From assembly GCF_011039075.1 (NCBI RefSeq), contig NZ_JAAKEG010000013.1:1-61270 (forward strand): a stretch of 61,270 nt of DNA. The letters are read 5' to 3'. The notes under the pieces were generated by a model, which worked only from the letters and a program-made list of their open reading frames with translations, was not told where the DNA came from and did no database searches. This document shows, piece by piece, positions 8,470 through 16,849 of the stretch. Source of the DNA: Adlercreutzia sp. ZJ304. Its GTDB lineage: Bacteria; Actinomycetota; Coriobacteriia; Coriobacteriales; Eggerthellaceae. Position numbers and translations under genes: made by a program. Position 1 is the stretch's first letter. The number at the start of each line of letters is the position of its first letter.

Positions 8470-9351
8470 GTGCGCGAATGGCTAAAACTACTTAGGGTAA
8501 AGCACTGGCTGAAGAATCTGCTGGTGCTTTTTCCTTTGTTGTTTTCGGGTCGTGCAGTACACCCAGACGCTTTAATACAGGGAATAGTTGCATTTCTCGC
8601 GTTTTGCTTTATGGCATCTGCAATATATGTTGTAAACGATATTCGCGATGCGGAAAACGATCGCGCACACCCTACAAAATGCTTACGCCCTATTGCAAGC
8701 GGGGCTATTAGTACAGCACCAGCAATAGTTGTGGCGTGCGTTTTTGCGGTGTTGGCTGTGGTGCTTTGCATTCCTTGTGCCCAGCAAACACCACTTGCAA
8801 TTTTGTTTTTGATAGCATACGCAGTTTTGAATATAGCCTATAGCTTTGGGTGTAAAAATGTACCTATATTAGATATAGCTATGCTTTCAGTGGGCTTTCT
8901 GCTGCGTATTTTGTTCGGCAGCGCTTTTTGCGGCATCGAAGTATCGTCTTGGTTATTCCTTACAGTGTTGTCGCTTTCGGTATTTTTATCTTTAGGTAAA
9001 CGCCGCGGCGAAATAGAGCGTTTTGGAACATCTGCGCGCGCCTCGCTTATGCGCTACGACAAATCGTTCCTAGATAAGAACATGTATGTTTATCTAGGGC
9101 TTGGTCTTGTGTTTTATTCATTGTGGACTTTTCAAGGAATGGATGTTGCTTATCTCGGATATAGTATTGGTCAATTGGCGCTTGTGGCTGGAATCCCGTT
9201 AGCAATGTTTGCATGCATGCGTTATAGCTTTTGCATAGAGCGCACCGCATCCGATGGCGACCCAATCGGTGTGGTTTTGGGTGACAAGCCACTTCTTGTG
9301 CTAATGATTTTATGGGTTGTTGTTATGATTATTGGCGTGTATATGCCATAG
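8470..9351 (+). CDS. UbiA-family decaprenyl-phosphate phosphoribosyltransferase-like protein
   Basis: This is a multi-pass UbiA-type prenyltransferase of 293 aa. The first Asp-rich motif, NDIRDAEND (residues 56-64), is followed by HPTKCLRPIASG, the form seen in DPPR synthase (Rv3806c type), which transfers phosphoribose to decaprenyl phosphate. The second acidic motif region lies near residues 177-200 (LGKRRGEIERF). The start is GTG 8470. Neighbours (HAD phosphatase, WecA-like, GT2, LCP) support a role in a lipid-linked sugar donor for a wall polymer. Assignment to DPPR synthase rather than another UbiA branch is inference. Confidence 0.75.
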   Translation: MREWLKLLRVKHWLKNLLVLFPLLFSGRAVHPDALIQGIVAFLAFCFMASAIYVVNDIRDAENDRAHPTKCLRPIASGAISTAPAIVVACVFAVLAVVLCIPCAQQTPLAILFLIAYAVLNIAYSFGCKNVPILDIAMLSVGFLLRILFGSAFCGIEVSSWLFLTVLSLSVFLSLGKRRGEIERFGTSARASLMRYDKSFLDKNMYVYLGLGLVFYSLWTFQGMDVAYLGYSIGQLALVAGIPLAMFACMRYSFCIERTASDGDPIGVVLGDKPLLVLMILWVVVMIIGVYMP

Positions 9352-9368
9352 ACGCGCAGGAGCGCAGA

Positions 9369-9935
9369 ATGCAAGTATTCGACTTTGACGGAACTATATA
9401 TGATGGCGATTCAACGGTAGATTTCTATAAGTTTGCGCTGCGGAAATGTCCAGCATGCGCCTTTGCGCTGCCCACTCAGGCAGCGGCGGCTACTTTATAT
9501 ATAGCAAAGCGCATATCGCTAGACCAATTTAAAGGGCGTTTCTACACATTTCTTCAGCGGATAGATAATACAGATGCGCTTGTTGCGCAATTTTGGGATT
9601 CTCATTGGCACAAAATAAAAAAGGAAGTAGTCAGCCTTATAAAGCCGGGAGATGTGGTTGCTTCGGCTTCACCAGAATTTTTGCTGCGCCCTGCCTGTAA
9701 GCGTTTAGGTGTGGGTCTTATAGCATCAAAGGTAGATTCAAATACGGGTAAATTATTAGGTCCTAATTGTCGCGACAAGCAAAAAGCACAGCGTCTTCGT
9801 GAAGCTGGGCTTGAAGGCAAAATAGAAGTTTTCTACACCGATTCTTCTGCAGATGAAGCATGTATTGCAATGTCTGATAGGGGAGTGCTTGTGTGCGGGC
9901 GCAAACTTAGCGACTATTCGCTTTCGTCTTCTTGA
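9369..9935 (+). CDS. HAD-IB family phosphatase
   Basis: The N-terminus QVFDFDGTIYDGDS contains the HAD nucleophile motif DxD (Asp5, Asp7). SASPEF near residues 98-103 is motif II, and YTDSSADEAC is the motif III/IV acidic region. The 188-aa size and layout match phosphoserine-phosphatase-like HAD-IB enzymes. ATG 9369 follows an AGGAG site and leaves a 17-base gap after the UbiA-like gene; the longer frame from 9312 is rejected. In DPPR/arabinan pathways a HAD-like phosphatase acts after the UbiA enzyme, so this protein may dephosphorylate that product (inference). Its TGA stop lies inside the convergent wecA-like gene (22-bp overlap). Confidence 0.75.
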   Translation: MQVFDFDGTIYDGDSTVDFYKFALRKCPACAFALPTQAAAATLYIAKRISLDQFKGRFYTFLQRIDNTDALVAQFWDSHWHKIKKEVVSLIKPGDVVASASPEFLLRPACKRLGVGLIASKVDSNTGKLLGPNCRDKQKAQRLREAGLEGKIEVFYTDSSADEACIAMSDRGVLVCGRKLSDYSLSSS

Positions 9936-11053
9936 GAACCGTCTTCTATAGGCTTCATGGTGCGAGGGTTGTAGTGGTGCAACAGCACAGGGTCTAGTAA
10001 ATGTAGCTTCATTATGAAGAAAATTGTAACTGCTGCAGCTAATACTATAACAGCCGCTCTGAAAAGTCCGTCTGTTTCTGCAATCATAATGCTGCATATA
10101 GCCAAAAGCGCTGTCCATCCCCACATTATTAATACTGTTTTCCGCTGACTAAAACCGGCGCTTAACAGTCTGTGGTGAATATGCCCGCGGTCGGGTGCAT
10201 CTATTGGTTGATGCGCTCGTACTCGGCGAATTATTGCCATCGCCGTGTCTATAACAGGAACGCCCGCCGCCATTATGGGCACCATAAGCGATATGAACAG
10301 CGTTGAACGTGCAACAGCTAAAAGCGACACAATACCAAGAGTTAGCCCTAAAAGCAGGCTTCCAGAATCGCCCATGAAAATTGAAGCTGGGTTAAAGTTG
10401 TAGCGCAGAAACCCTATGCATACTCCAATTATTATGATTGCCAGTATTGCGGCATCTAGGCGGTGAGCCAGTACAGCAAACGTAAATATTGTGGCTGCCG
10501 ATATTGCACTAATTCCTGAAGCCAGTCCGTCTAGACCGTCAATAAGATTAATAATATTGGCGAACGCCACTAAATAAAAGACGGTTATAGGGTAAGAAAA
10601 CAACCCAAAATTTATGAATGCGCCTTCAATAAAAGGATTTTGTATATTCGACAGCAAAAGCCCCGACGCACTTACTAAGCATGCCGAAATAATTTGCCCA
10701 ACTAGTTTCACCTTAGCCGATAGGTTTTTTATATCATCCACCAGACCAACTGCGAACATAAATATTACGCCGGCGCATAGCAGCCAGTAGTTAATATCGA
10801 ATCCAAGATAGGAATAAAATGGGTCTATCCAGCCGAAAAACTCCGTACCTATTTTCAGCACCGCTATACTAACTATCATACCGATGAATATAGCTACGCC
10901 GCCCATGCGGGGAATGGGTTTAGTATTGATTCGTCGTTGGTCTGGATAATCTATCGCATTCGTTATGAAAGCGATGCGCTTAGCTAAAGGCGTGCATGCT
11001 ATTGTGGCCGCGATAGCGACGGCAAGTAAAATGCCGCATTCCAGCCAATTCAT
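9914..11053 (-). CDS. WecA/TagO-like polyprenyl-phosphate GlcNAc-1-phosphate transferase
   Basis: This 379-aa integral membrane enzyme has the full motif set of the MraY/WecA superfamily. They are RRINTKPIPRMGG (about residues 41-53), DDIKNLSAKVKL (about 104-115), NLIDGLDGLASG, FMGDSGSLLLG and the WecA-type HIHHRLLSAG near residues 289-298. It transfers a sugar-1-phosphate (most likely GlcNAc-1-P) from a UDP sugar to a lipid carrier, starting wall polymer synthesis. It sits between a HAD phosphatase and a GT2 transferase in the polysaccharide group. It converges on the HAD gene, overlapping its last 22 bases. Confidence 0.88.
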   Translation of the reverse strand: MNWLECGILLAVAIAATIACTPLAKRIAFITNAIDYPDQRRINTKPIPRMGGVAIFIGMIVSIAVLKIGTEFFGWIDPFYSYLGFDINYWLLCAGVIFMFAVGLVDDIKNLSAKVKLVGQIISACLVSASGLLLSNIQNPFIEGAFINFGLFSYPITVFYLVAFANIINLIDGLDGLASGISAISAATIFTFAVLAHRLDAAILAIIIIGVCIGFLRYNFNPASIFMGDSGSLLLGLTLGIVSLLAVARSTLFISLMVPIMAAGVPVIDTAMAIIRRVRAHQPIDAPDRGHIHHRLLSAGFSQRKTVLIMWGWTALLAICSIMIAETDGLFRAAVIVLAAAVTIFFIMKLHLLDPVLLHHYNPRTMKPIEDGSQEDESE

Positions 11054-11130
11054 CAGCTATGCCGTATTCCCTTCCTCAGCGCTTTTCGCACATGATTAAG
11101 ACAGTAATGTTTAAGATTATACCCTTAGAG

Positions 11131-12138
11131 TTAGGCTTCTGTATGCGGGAGTGAACACACTTTGCTATATGGATGCCATTGTGCATCATGTTTTATCGCG
11201 CGCGAATCGCGCATGCCTCGGCGAAGTTCACGCAGACTGCTTCGTTTGTCAGCAGTACTGCCGCTGACAAACAAGCGAACTAGCTCTTTTGCGAGTGTAT
11301 AAGCTGTACCTAGCTTAAAAAATAGCGGGTTGTATTGTCTGTACAATTTCAAGTAATTAGCCATATATCCGCGGTTTCTCATAATGTAATAACGCGACAT
11401 ATCAGATGCAGGGGTTAGCTTACGTGCGCTGCCTACGCGCATAGTTTGCATTGTGCGGGTGCGAATAAGGGTGTAATCGTTTATGAAAAGCATTTTTGTA
11501 TACTGCGAAAGCACATATCCATAAATAGTGTCGTCGGCATATATAAAGAAGCGCGCATCGGGCAAACCAGCCTCTTCTACTGCGCGTCTGTGTACTAATC
11601 CACCTTCAAAACATAAGCAATTTATGGGTGTGCTTGGCTGGGATTGTACGCGTTTAGCACTAGCTAGTGGGTTTTGCATTCCAAATTTAGTAGAGAATTT
11701 GTATTGCCAGTAGAAAAACGAACTGTCGTAGTTGCGTCTAGCAGGTTGAAAAGCGCCTACGGTTTGGCTAATTGGAATGCCGTTTGCTAAATCGGTATCG
11801 GTTTTTAAGGTCCACTTCGCCAACTCTTCAATGGCGTTTGGTAAAACGGCTACATCGTCGTCCATAAGCCAAAACCACTTGTGCCCCATTTGGTAAGCCT
11901 CGGCTACTCCGCGAGAAAACCCACCTGCTCCACCGGTGTTGTTTTCCATAGCTACATAGCGCTCTACGTTAAACTGTGCGGCTATTGCCTCTGTTTCACT
12001 TGATTTTTCGTTATCTACCACCACTATGGCAGCAGGTCCTACTTCCAATTCGCGAATGCTTTGAAGAAGACCGCGCAAGAGTTCTTGCCGTTTATAGGTG
12101 GTTATGACTATTGCTATATCGGGGATGTATGCCTGCAA
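11131..12138 (-). CDS. Glycosyltransferase family 2, galactofuranosyltransferase-like
   Basis: The GT-A fold begins with IAIVITTYKRQELL. A donor-site string NNTGGAGGFSRG follows at about residues 67-77, and the catalytic acidic motif WLMDDDV at about residues 90-96. NTGGAGGF together with MDDD is typical of GlfT1-like galactofuranosyl or rhamnosyl transferases. The size is 335 aa. It is read away from the LCP gene and shares direction with the wecA-like gene, from which it is separated by 77 bases. The sugar specificity is not readable from the sequence. Confidence 0.8.
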   Translation of the reverse strand: MQAYIPDIAIVITTYKRQELLRGLLQSIRELEVGPAAIVVVDNEKSSETEAIAAQFNVERYVAMENNTGGAGGFSRGVAEAYQMGHKWFWLMDDDVAVLPNAIEELAKWTLKTDTDLANGIPISQTVGAFQPARRNYDSSFFYWQYKFSTKFGMQNPLASAKRVQSQPSTPINCLCFEGGLVHRRAVEEAGLPDARFFIYADDTIYGYVLSQYTKMLFINDYTLIRTRTMQTMRVGSARKLTPASDMSRYYIMRNRGYMANYLKLYRQYNPLFFKLGTAYTLAKELVRLFVSGSTADKRSSLRELRRGMRDSRAIKHDAQWHPYSKVCSLPHTEA

Positions 12139-12291
12139 GGGTAATTCCTAGTCGGTTTGTTTTTTGTAATTGTAAACAATCATAATTGTAATGTCTGTTG
12201 CTTATGGCTGCACCTAAATCTGAAAAGTAATTCGGGGGCGTGGACGTTTTCGTAGTTTTTGCAAATAACCAGCTAATTACCTGCCATGGTC

Positions 12292-12297
12292 TATAAT
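12292..12297 (+). promoter_or_regulatory. TATAAT -10 box upstream of the first LCP gene
   Basis: A consensus TATAAT lies 50 bases before the LCP start. No strong -35 hexamer is seen at the ideal distance. The divergent interval 12139-12346 otherwise shows AT-rich sequence only. Confidence 0.4.
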
Positions 12298-12346
12298 GGC
12301 ATCTTAAAAATTCGCATCTTAAAATTAAAACAGGAGCAAATTGCTA

Positions 12347-13696
12347 ATGTCTATTTATGGTTCGAATAACAATAACAGATCTAATCAACAGTATCAGATA
12401 AGGCAGGCAGCAGGGTCTGCTGGTCAATATGCCCGTGATGCGCAAGCGTATCATCAGGCATCGCGTATGGCGCATAGGGGCAAGCGTATTGCTATTGCTG
12501 TTGTGGCAGCTTTTCTTGTGGTTTTGTTGGGTGGAGGTACAGCTTTTGCGCTTTACATGAATCACATTAACAACCAGCTTACCCGCGGTGATAAAACAGA
12601 TGAAGAACTGCTCAACATTGACGATGCGCTGGGATATGGCACATCGCTGGATAAGCCATTTAATATGTTGCTAATCGGCTCTGATAGTCGCGAAGGGAAT
12701 TCCAGTATGGGCTCACGTAGCGATACTAATATCGTTGTGCGTGTCGATCCGGAAAATAAGCAACTTACAATGGTTTCTATTCCGCGCGATACGAAAATTG
12801 AACTTAAAGGTCATGGTACTCAAAAATTTAACGCTGCTTATGCCTTTGGTGGCGCGGCTGCATGTATAGATGCCGCAGAAAAGCTGCTTGATATAGAAAT
12901 ATCTCATTATGCTGAAGTGAACTTCAAGAATATGGCTGGGCTGGTGGATGCGGTTGGTGGTATTACCGTAGAAAATGAATCGCGCATTGATAACCATAAA
13001 TGCGACGATGGCGATGGCAAGCACTACATCATAGAAAAAGGCACGCAGCACCTAAACGGGGGCGAAGCTCTTACATTTGCCCGTAACCGCGATTATCCCG
13101 ATGGCGATTTCACACGTCAAAAGCATCAGCGTGCAGTAATTCAGGCTGTTATTGATGAAGTGCTAAAGACTTCAATTACTGGTATTCCCGGCGTTATAGA
13201 TGCGGCATCAAAGTGCGTTACAACCGATTTGGATGTTTTAGATGTTATTGGGCTTGCGCAGATGTTTGCCGAATCCGGAGACATTACTATTTATTCAGCT
13301 ATGCTTCCGTCCTACACGCAGACCATCAATGGCATTTCTTTTGTTATAAACGATGCTGAAAAGACGAAAGAAATGATGAAAATTGTCAACGAAGGCGGCG
13401 ATCCGAGCGAAGTAGTGTCCACTATGACCGCCTCTGACACAACTTCTTCCGATTTAGACACTTCGAAGGTGCTTTTGTTTGAAGACGATGATGAAGTAGC
13501 TTCAGGCAAGATGAAAAAGAACACAAAGAACAACGCGTCTAATAGCACTTCTAAGAGCTCTAACGGTGGTTCAGCAAGCACCTCAGCAGGTTCTGGTACC
13601 GCTTCAGAAACCAGTTCCGGTAGTGGCGGCAACAATACCACCACTACCGATACTTCCACCGGTTCAGGTTCTAATGCGTCAGAATCGGCAGAATAG
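12347..13696 (+). CDS. LytR-CpsA-Psr (LCP) family wall-polymer ligase
   Basis: The protein has a short cytoplasmic tail, one membrane helix (about residues 47-70) and an LCP domain. LCP motifs visible are LIGSDSREG, SRSDTNIVVRV, VSIPRDTKIEL, VNFKNMAGLVDAVGGI and ALTFARNRDYPDGDFTRQKHQR. LCP enzymes transfer lipid-linked glycopolymers to peptidoglycan outside the membrane. The last 75 residues are a low-complexity Ser/Thr/Gly tail. The ATG at 12347 lies 10 bases after an AGGAG site and is preferred to TTG 12341. It stands divergent from the GT2 gene, beside the wecA-like and DPPR-like genes whose product it could attach. Confidence 0.88.
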   Translation: MSIYGSNNNNRSNQQYQIRQAAGSAGQYARDAQAYHQASRMAHRGKRIAIAVVAAFLVVLLGGGTAFALYMNHINNQLTRGDKTDEELLNIDDALGYGTSLDKPFNMLLIGSDSREGNSSMGSRSDTNIVVRVDPENKQLTMVSIPRDTKIELKGHGTQKFNAAYAFGGAAACIDAAEKLLDIEISHYAEVNFKNMAGLVDAVGGITVENESRIDNHKCDDGDGKHYIIEKGTQHLNGGEALTFARNRDYPDGDFTRQKHQRAVIQAVIDEVLKTSITGIPGVIDAASKCVTTDLDVLDVIGLAQMFAESGDITIYSAMLPSYTQTINGISFVINDAEKTKEMMKIVNEGGDPSEVVSTMTASDTTSSDLDTSKVLLFEDDDEVASGKMKKNTKNNASNSTSKSSNGGSASTSAGSGTASETSSGSGGNNTTTTDTSTGSGSNASESAE

Positions 13697-13704
13697 TTAA
13701 TAGG

Positions 13705-14073
13705 CTACAATTCGTCGTCTGCCCATTTGGTTAGTCCGGCTATAACCTTGTCGTGCGCTGCCTTTACATCGCTTAGCATTTCCTCGGCAGCCTGATATTC
13801 GCCTTCGCGAAGTGCTTCAGATTCAGATGCGGAAATTTCGTACAACTCGTTAAACGAAAGATTGCCAGACGCGCCCTTTAAGGTGTGTGCTGCTGTATAT
13901 GCTGCATCGAAGTCTTGAATTTCCATGGCGGCTAGCAAATCGGCCATACATTCGTTGTCCAAATACTTCATCGCTAGTTTCTTATATAAATCAGCGTTGT
14001 TGCCCATGCGATCCATTGCATCGTTGTAGTCAATGCCATATGCAAGAAGTTTATTGTTAAGCATTTCGCTCAT
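13705..14073 (-). CDS. Orphan histidine-phosphotransfer (Hpt) domain protein
   Basis: The 122-aa all-helical protein carries the Hpt signature AAHTLKGASGNL with phospho-acceptor His63. Hpt proteins pass phosphoryl groups between hybrid kinases and response regulators in the cytoplasm. No kinase or receiver gene is nearby, so its partners are encoded elsewhere. It converges on the LCP gene with an 8-base gap. A GAGGA site precedes the ATG at 14073. Confidence 0.85.
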   Translation of the reverse strand: MSEMLNNKLLAYGIDYNDAMDRMGNNADLYKKLAMKYLDNECMADLLAAMEIQDFDAAYTAAHTLKGASGNLSFNELYEISASESEALREGEYQAAEEMLSDVKAAHDKVIAGLTKWADDEL

Positions 14074-14313
14074 TCCTCCTCTAATTAAAAGTCTATATGT
14101 AAAAGTCTAATCATATTGCGCAGTTAAACCCCGACATTGTTAAACGTGTTACCATTTTGAATTATTACTAAGCATTCGTTTTTGTGCGCAGCGCGAAAAC
14201 TTTGCCGTAAAACCACGCCTTTCGGCAATGCCTAAATGCGTAAGTACGTATTCGTCCATATACTGAAAGCAAGCTAAACAGGTGCATTTTCGCCAATAAT
14301 TAGGAGCAATCTT

Positions 14314-14994
14314 ATGCAAGTAGAACTTCTATATCATACCCCCGATCCGCAACGTGCTATAGCTACAGCTGCCAGACTATGCTATGCGCCAGTAGGTGCT
14401 GCTGAATTGATGGAAACTATGCCGGAAGATCGGGTCAAATCGGTACTTACAACCATAATGGAAAGCGGGCATTTCTCAACGCTTGAACACGCTAGTTTTA
14501 CGTTTGCGATAGATGGCGTGTCGCGCGCTTTAACCCATCAACTGGTAAGGCATCGCTTGGCTAGTTTTAACCAGCAATCGCAGCGTTACGTGAAATTCAA
14601 AGATGGTTTGTCGCGCATAAAGCCACAAAGTGTTGCCGATGTGCCAGAGGCAGATGAGCTGTTTGAAAATGTTATGGAAGTGGTGGTAGATGCGTATTCT
14701 CGCATGTTAGAGCTTGGCATTCCCGCCGAAGATGCGCGGTTCATATTGCCCAATGCGGTAGAGACAAAAATTGTAGTTACTATGAATGCGCGCGAACTTC
14801 TGCATTTTTTTGAGCTGCGTTGTTGCAATCGTGCTCAGTGGGAAATAAGAGAGCTAGCGCATAAGATGTTACAGCTGGTTAAACCTGTGGCACCGTTTAT
14901 TTTTATGGATGCGGGCGCTCCGTGTGTTCGCAGCGGTTGTGTTGAAGGAAAGATGTCTTGTGGAGATCCGTATCCTCGCATAAAACGCGATTAA
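14314..14994 (+). CDS. thyX: Flavin-dependent thymidylate synthase ThyX
   Basis: The ThyX signature RHRLASFNQQSQRY (RHRxxSxNxxSxRY) occupies residues 79-92. The 226-aa length is standard for this FAD- and folate-dependent enzyme, which makes dTMP from dUMP. ATG 14314 follows a TAGGAGC site. It is transcribed with the DUF1385 gene 31 bases downstream. No thyA is in the window. The 240-base gap upstream holds no other recognisable feature. Confidence 0.96.
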   Translation: MQVELLYHTPDPQRAIATAARLCYAPVGAAELMETMPEDRVKSVLTTIMESGHFSTLEHASFTFAIDGVSRALTHQLVRHRLASFNQQSQRYVKFKDGLSRIKPQSVADVPEADELFENVMEVVVDAYSRMLELGIPAEDARFILPNAVETKIVVTMNARELLHFFELRCCNRAQWEIRELAHKMLQLVKPVAPFIFMDAGAPCVRSGCVEGKMSCGDPYPRIKRD

Positions 14995-15025
14995 AATACC
15001 TAAAAACACATTCAGACAACGAAAA

Positions 15026-16264
15026 GTGGTTGATAGCAAAGTGACTGAGAATAAAAAGAAAAACAGCGATTTGAAGCGCGCATTTGCTGAAGATGGCGAA
15101 CTGAAGACCCATGTGGGGGGTCAAGCTTTGCTTGAAGGCATAATGATGCGTGGTAAATACAATTGGGCAGTAGCCGTGCGAGAGCCAGACGGCAATATTT
15201 ATGTTGAAGAGCACGACTTAGCTTCTGGAAAAGAAAAGCACAAATGGTTGCGCTGGCCGCTTGTACGTGGTTGTACAGCGCTAGTAGAGTCGTTGGGTTT
15301 AGGGTTTAAGGCGCTAGAAATTGCAGCTGAGCACGCATTTGGCGATGAAGATGCCGAAGAAGAAAAGCGTGCGCAGGCAAATGAAATGGTTGATTCACTA
15401 GAGTCTCAATTTGAACCGGAATCTACTGCGCTGAGTGCATCGGAAGTTGTTGCTGCTGAATCGGAGGCAAAAACTGCATCTAATAAAGATGCAGAATCAA
15501 GCGATGCGCGCCCAGATTCGCAAGATGGCATCGGCAAAGGCGCTATGACTTTCTCGATGATACTTGGTGTTGTGTTGGGCGTGGTGTTATTTATAGTAGC
15601 TCCGGCGGCTATAACAAATCTTATAGTGGGCGAATACGATAGCAACACCGTACTTTGGAACATAGTTGACGGTGTATTGCGCGTTGCTGTGTTTATTTTC
15701 TACATATGGCTGATTGGGCGTATGGAAGACATTAGACGCATGTTTATGTATCACGGAGCCGAGCATAAAACTATTCATTGCTACGAACATGGGCTTGCCC
15801 TAACGCCTGAAAACGCACGGTCGTTTCCGCGGTTGCATGTACGTTGCGGTACGGCATTTCTGATAATGGTGCTAATAATTGCAATTATTGTGTACACCAT
15901 AGTGCCAGTTAATGCCCTAATTAGTGCGTGGGGTATACCCGATGGGTTGCCGAAATTGGCGCTTGTTATAGCGGTTCGCATACTATTTTTGCCAGTAATA
16001 GCGGGCATATCTTACGAAATAACAGTGAAATGGGCCGGATCGCACCCAGATAATCCTTTGGTGAAGGTAATTCTGTGGCCCGGCATGCAGATGCAGTACT
16101 TAACAACTAACGAGCCAGACGATTCGCAGATAGAATGCGCTATTTTGGCTATGCAGCGGGTGTTAGAGCGCGAAACGGCAGAAGCGGAAGCAGAAGCTAA
16201 AGCGAAAGCGAAAGCAGCCGCCGCCTCGGGTACTAAAACTCCAGCAGCAGCGCAAGCATCATAG
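15026..16264 (+). CDS. DUF1385 membrane protein (YqhQ family)
   Basis: The N-terminal motif HVGGQALLEGIMMRGKYNWAVAVR (residues 30-53) is the DUF1385 hallmark. HGAEHKTIHCYEHG near residues 242-255 is a second conserved block with His and Glu residues. Five or so hydrophobic segments fill the middle. An acidic, Ser/Ala-rich insert of about 60 residues (105-165) separates the N-terminal block from the membrane part, and the tail is Ala/Lys-rich. The function of the family is unknown. The start is GTG 15026, with no good ribosome site; GTG 15041 is an alternative. In Firmicutes this gene is often near rpmE, prmC and prfA, which is not so here. Confidence 0.85.
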   Translation: MVDSKVTENKKKNSDLKRAFAEDGELKTHVGGQALLEGIMMRGKYNWAVAVREPDGNIYVEEHDLASGKEKHKWLRWPLVRGCTALVESLGLGFKALEIAAEHAFGDEDAEEEKRAQANEMVDSLESQFEPESTALSASEVVAAESEAKTASNKDAESSDARPDSQDGIGKGAMTFSMILGVVLGVVLFIVAPAAITNLIVGEYDSNTVLWNIVDGVLRVAVFIFYIWLIGRMEDIRRMFMYHGAEHKTIHCYEHGLALTPENARSFPRLHVRCGTAFLIMVLIIAIIVYTIVPVNALISAWGIPDGLPKLALVIAVRILFLPVIAGISYEITVKWAGSHPDNPLVKVILWPGMQMQYLTTNEPDDSQIECAILAMQRVLERETAEAEAEAKAKAKAAAASGTKTPAAAQAS

Positions 16265-16265
16265 C

Positions 16266-16721
16266 TTACAAATATCCTAAATAGCCAATGTAGTCTTGCG
16301 CGGAAGCGGGCACTTCAAGCGTTACTTCGCCAGCGCCTGTATCTACTGTAACAACCGACGGATCATCGTATGTAGTTACAGTAGCGGACACGCCATCATA
16401 GGTCATACTGGTAGTTCCTGTGGCTGTTGCGTCAGCTGGCAGGTTTGTTACTTGCCAGCTTTCAATATTCAAATTGTCTATCATGCTATTTACGCTAGAC
16501 ACCGGCAGTCCGGTTTTTTCAGCAATTTTGCTCGCATTGCTGCGCAGCGCTGAATCGGCTTTGCTTTTTATGCCCGATGCATCTAGTGCTGTATTGGCAG
16601 CTTTATTTGCAACGCCAGATATAGGAGTTTCTATGCCGGCTTTCTCCAGCAAAATGCCGCCGCCTAAAACCAGCACTACCGCTATAACTAATACTGCCAA
16701 TAATTTCAGAGCTTTTTTCAT
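16266..16721 (-). CDS. Hypothetical membrane-anchored secreted protein
   Basis: The 151-aa protein starts with a strong N-terminal hydrophobic segment (KALKLLAVLVIAVVLVLGGG, residues 3-22). An exported Ala/Thr/Ser-rich domain follows, ending in VPASAQDYIGYLGYL. No lipobox is present. Function is unknown. A GAGGA site precedes ATG 16721. It converges on the DUF1385 gene with a single base between stops. Its upstream region is shared with topA. Confidence 0.7.
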   Translation of the reverse strand: MKKALKLLAVLVIAVVLVLGGGILLEKAGIETPISGVANKAANTALDASGIKSKADSALRSNASKIAEKTGLPVSSVNSMIDNLNIESWQVTNLPADATATGTTSMTYDGVSATVTTYDDPSVVTVDTGAGEVTLEVPASAQDYIGYLGYL

Positions 16722-16808
16722 GTGCGTTTGTCCTCATGTATTGTAAAGTGGTCATTCGCATGTAAACCAAGTTTAGCAACAACGACACAATCGACAAAAT
16801 TGTGTATG

Positions 16809-16824
16809 CTTATCATCCGATAAG
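16809..16824. promoter_or_regulatory. Palindrome CTTATC-ATCC-GATAAG upstream of topA
   Basis: Perfect 6-bp arms separated by 4 bases lie 26 bases before the topA start. It could be an operator or a leader hairpin. A TATACC -10-like element follows at about 16834. Confidence 0.3.
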
Positions 16825-16849
16825 TTAGTGATTATACCTAAGGAAGCAT

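Noticed and set aside
13312-13659. Glu/Val/Leu-rich frame opposite the LCP tail
   Set aside because: It is the mirror of the Ser/Thr low-complexity tail of the LCP gene and has no independent support.
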